DNA of 64,000 nucleotides from Priapulus caudatus (taxonomy: Eukaryota > Priapulida > Priapulimorpha > Priapulimorphida > Priapulidae), in assembly GCF_000485595.1 (NCBI RefSeq), contig NW_014577387.1, forward strand, positions 63,833-127,832, in the 5' to 3' direction. Shown here in pieces: positions 63,846 to 64,000 of the stretch (the first letter of the stretch is position 1; every line of letters begins with the position of its first letter). The notes beneath the pieces were generated by a model that saw only the letters and a list, made by a program, of their open reading frames with translations, ran no database searches and had not been told where the DNA came from. The position numbers and the translations under genes are program-made.

Positions 63846-64000
63846 GAAATTGCAATCTCTACATGTATTATTAATATAATAACCTAACTGTGTACGCTCT
63901 CTGAAAAGTCATGAAAAGTGTTTGAATCCTAACTTGTAGGGTGAGTCTAGGGTTGAGATACGTGTATCAGACATGAGAATATGGCCCACAGTATGCCTCA
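63846..64000. other. Window end
   Basis: Nothing recognised. The hAT-like fragment may continue beyond the window. Confidence 0.4.

Overview
The window is nuclear DNA of an animal. Genes carry short GT-AG introns, there is a cytosolic tRNA-Arg, and the intergenic DNA is full of microsatellites and short inverted-repeat transposons. The genes are conserved animal ones: RSPRY1, LIPT1, METTL25, KIAA1143, MSMO1, an alpha-crystallin small heat-shock protein, an MEP-1-like zinc-finger protein, PSMA2 and V-ATPase subunit F. A retained sterol C4-methyl oxidase together with an MEP-1-like protein suggests a non-insect marine invertebrate (spiralian, priapulid or similar). The sequence alone does not fix the phylum. 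All protein names rest on remembered family sequences, not on a search.

Layout. 0-11.9 kb holds no recognisable gene: GC-rich minisatellite and CT/CA repeats (2-3.4 kb), a TTAA-flanked MITE (7.26-7.93 kb) and a large foldback element with an 8-bp target duplication (8.43-9.16 kb). 11.9-19.1 kb is a complete 12-exon RSPRY1 gene on the minus strand; its second intron holds a 61-62 bp tandem array invaded by a transposon that was itself invaded. 19.9-21.8 kb is a decayed non-LTR retrotransposon. 24.6-27.4 kb is the MEP-1-like gene (minus), with a plausible promoter near 31.1-31.5 kb. 34.8-37.5 kb holds a small heat-shock gene and an orphan copy of its promoter. 38.1-41.5 kb is KIAA1143 (minus), head to head with LIPT1 (plus, 42.05-43.16 kb), followed closely by METTL25 (plus, 7 exons), a tRNA-Arg (minus) and MSMO1 (plus, 8 exons, ending at 52.48 kb).

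From about 52.9 kb the character changes. Exons of V-ATPase subunit F and of proteasome alpha-2 are present on the minus strand, but PSMA2 exons are broken by many one-base, mostly insertion-type, indels, and a repeat shared with 35 kb aligns only with numerous small indels. This looks more like uncorrected long-read sequence than biological decay, though a pseudogene cannot be excluded.

No novel enzymatic system is visible. The most unusual structure is the transposon population: (i) 30-44 bp near-perfect palindromes with common CAGGAG/CTCCTG ends, different cores and apparent 7-8 bp target duplications; (ii) an FB/TU-like foldback whose ends are built of roughly 15-bp tandem repeats, in an MSMO1 intron; (iii) a three-copy palindromic MITE family, two copies of which carry telomere-like repeats; (iv) a family with CAGGGGCG ends and perfect 5-bp duplications. 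The genes are unrelated housekeeping functions (ubiquitin ligation, lipoylation, methylation, sterol synthesis, proteolysis, proton pumping, protein folding) and do not form a pathway.
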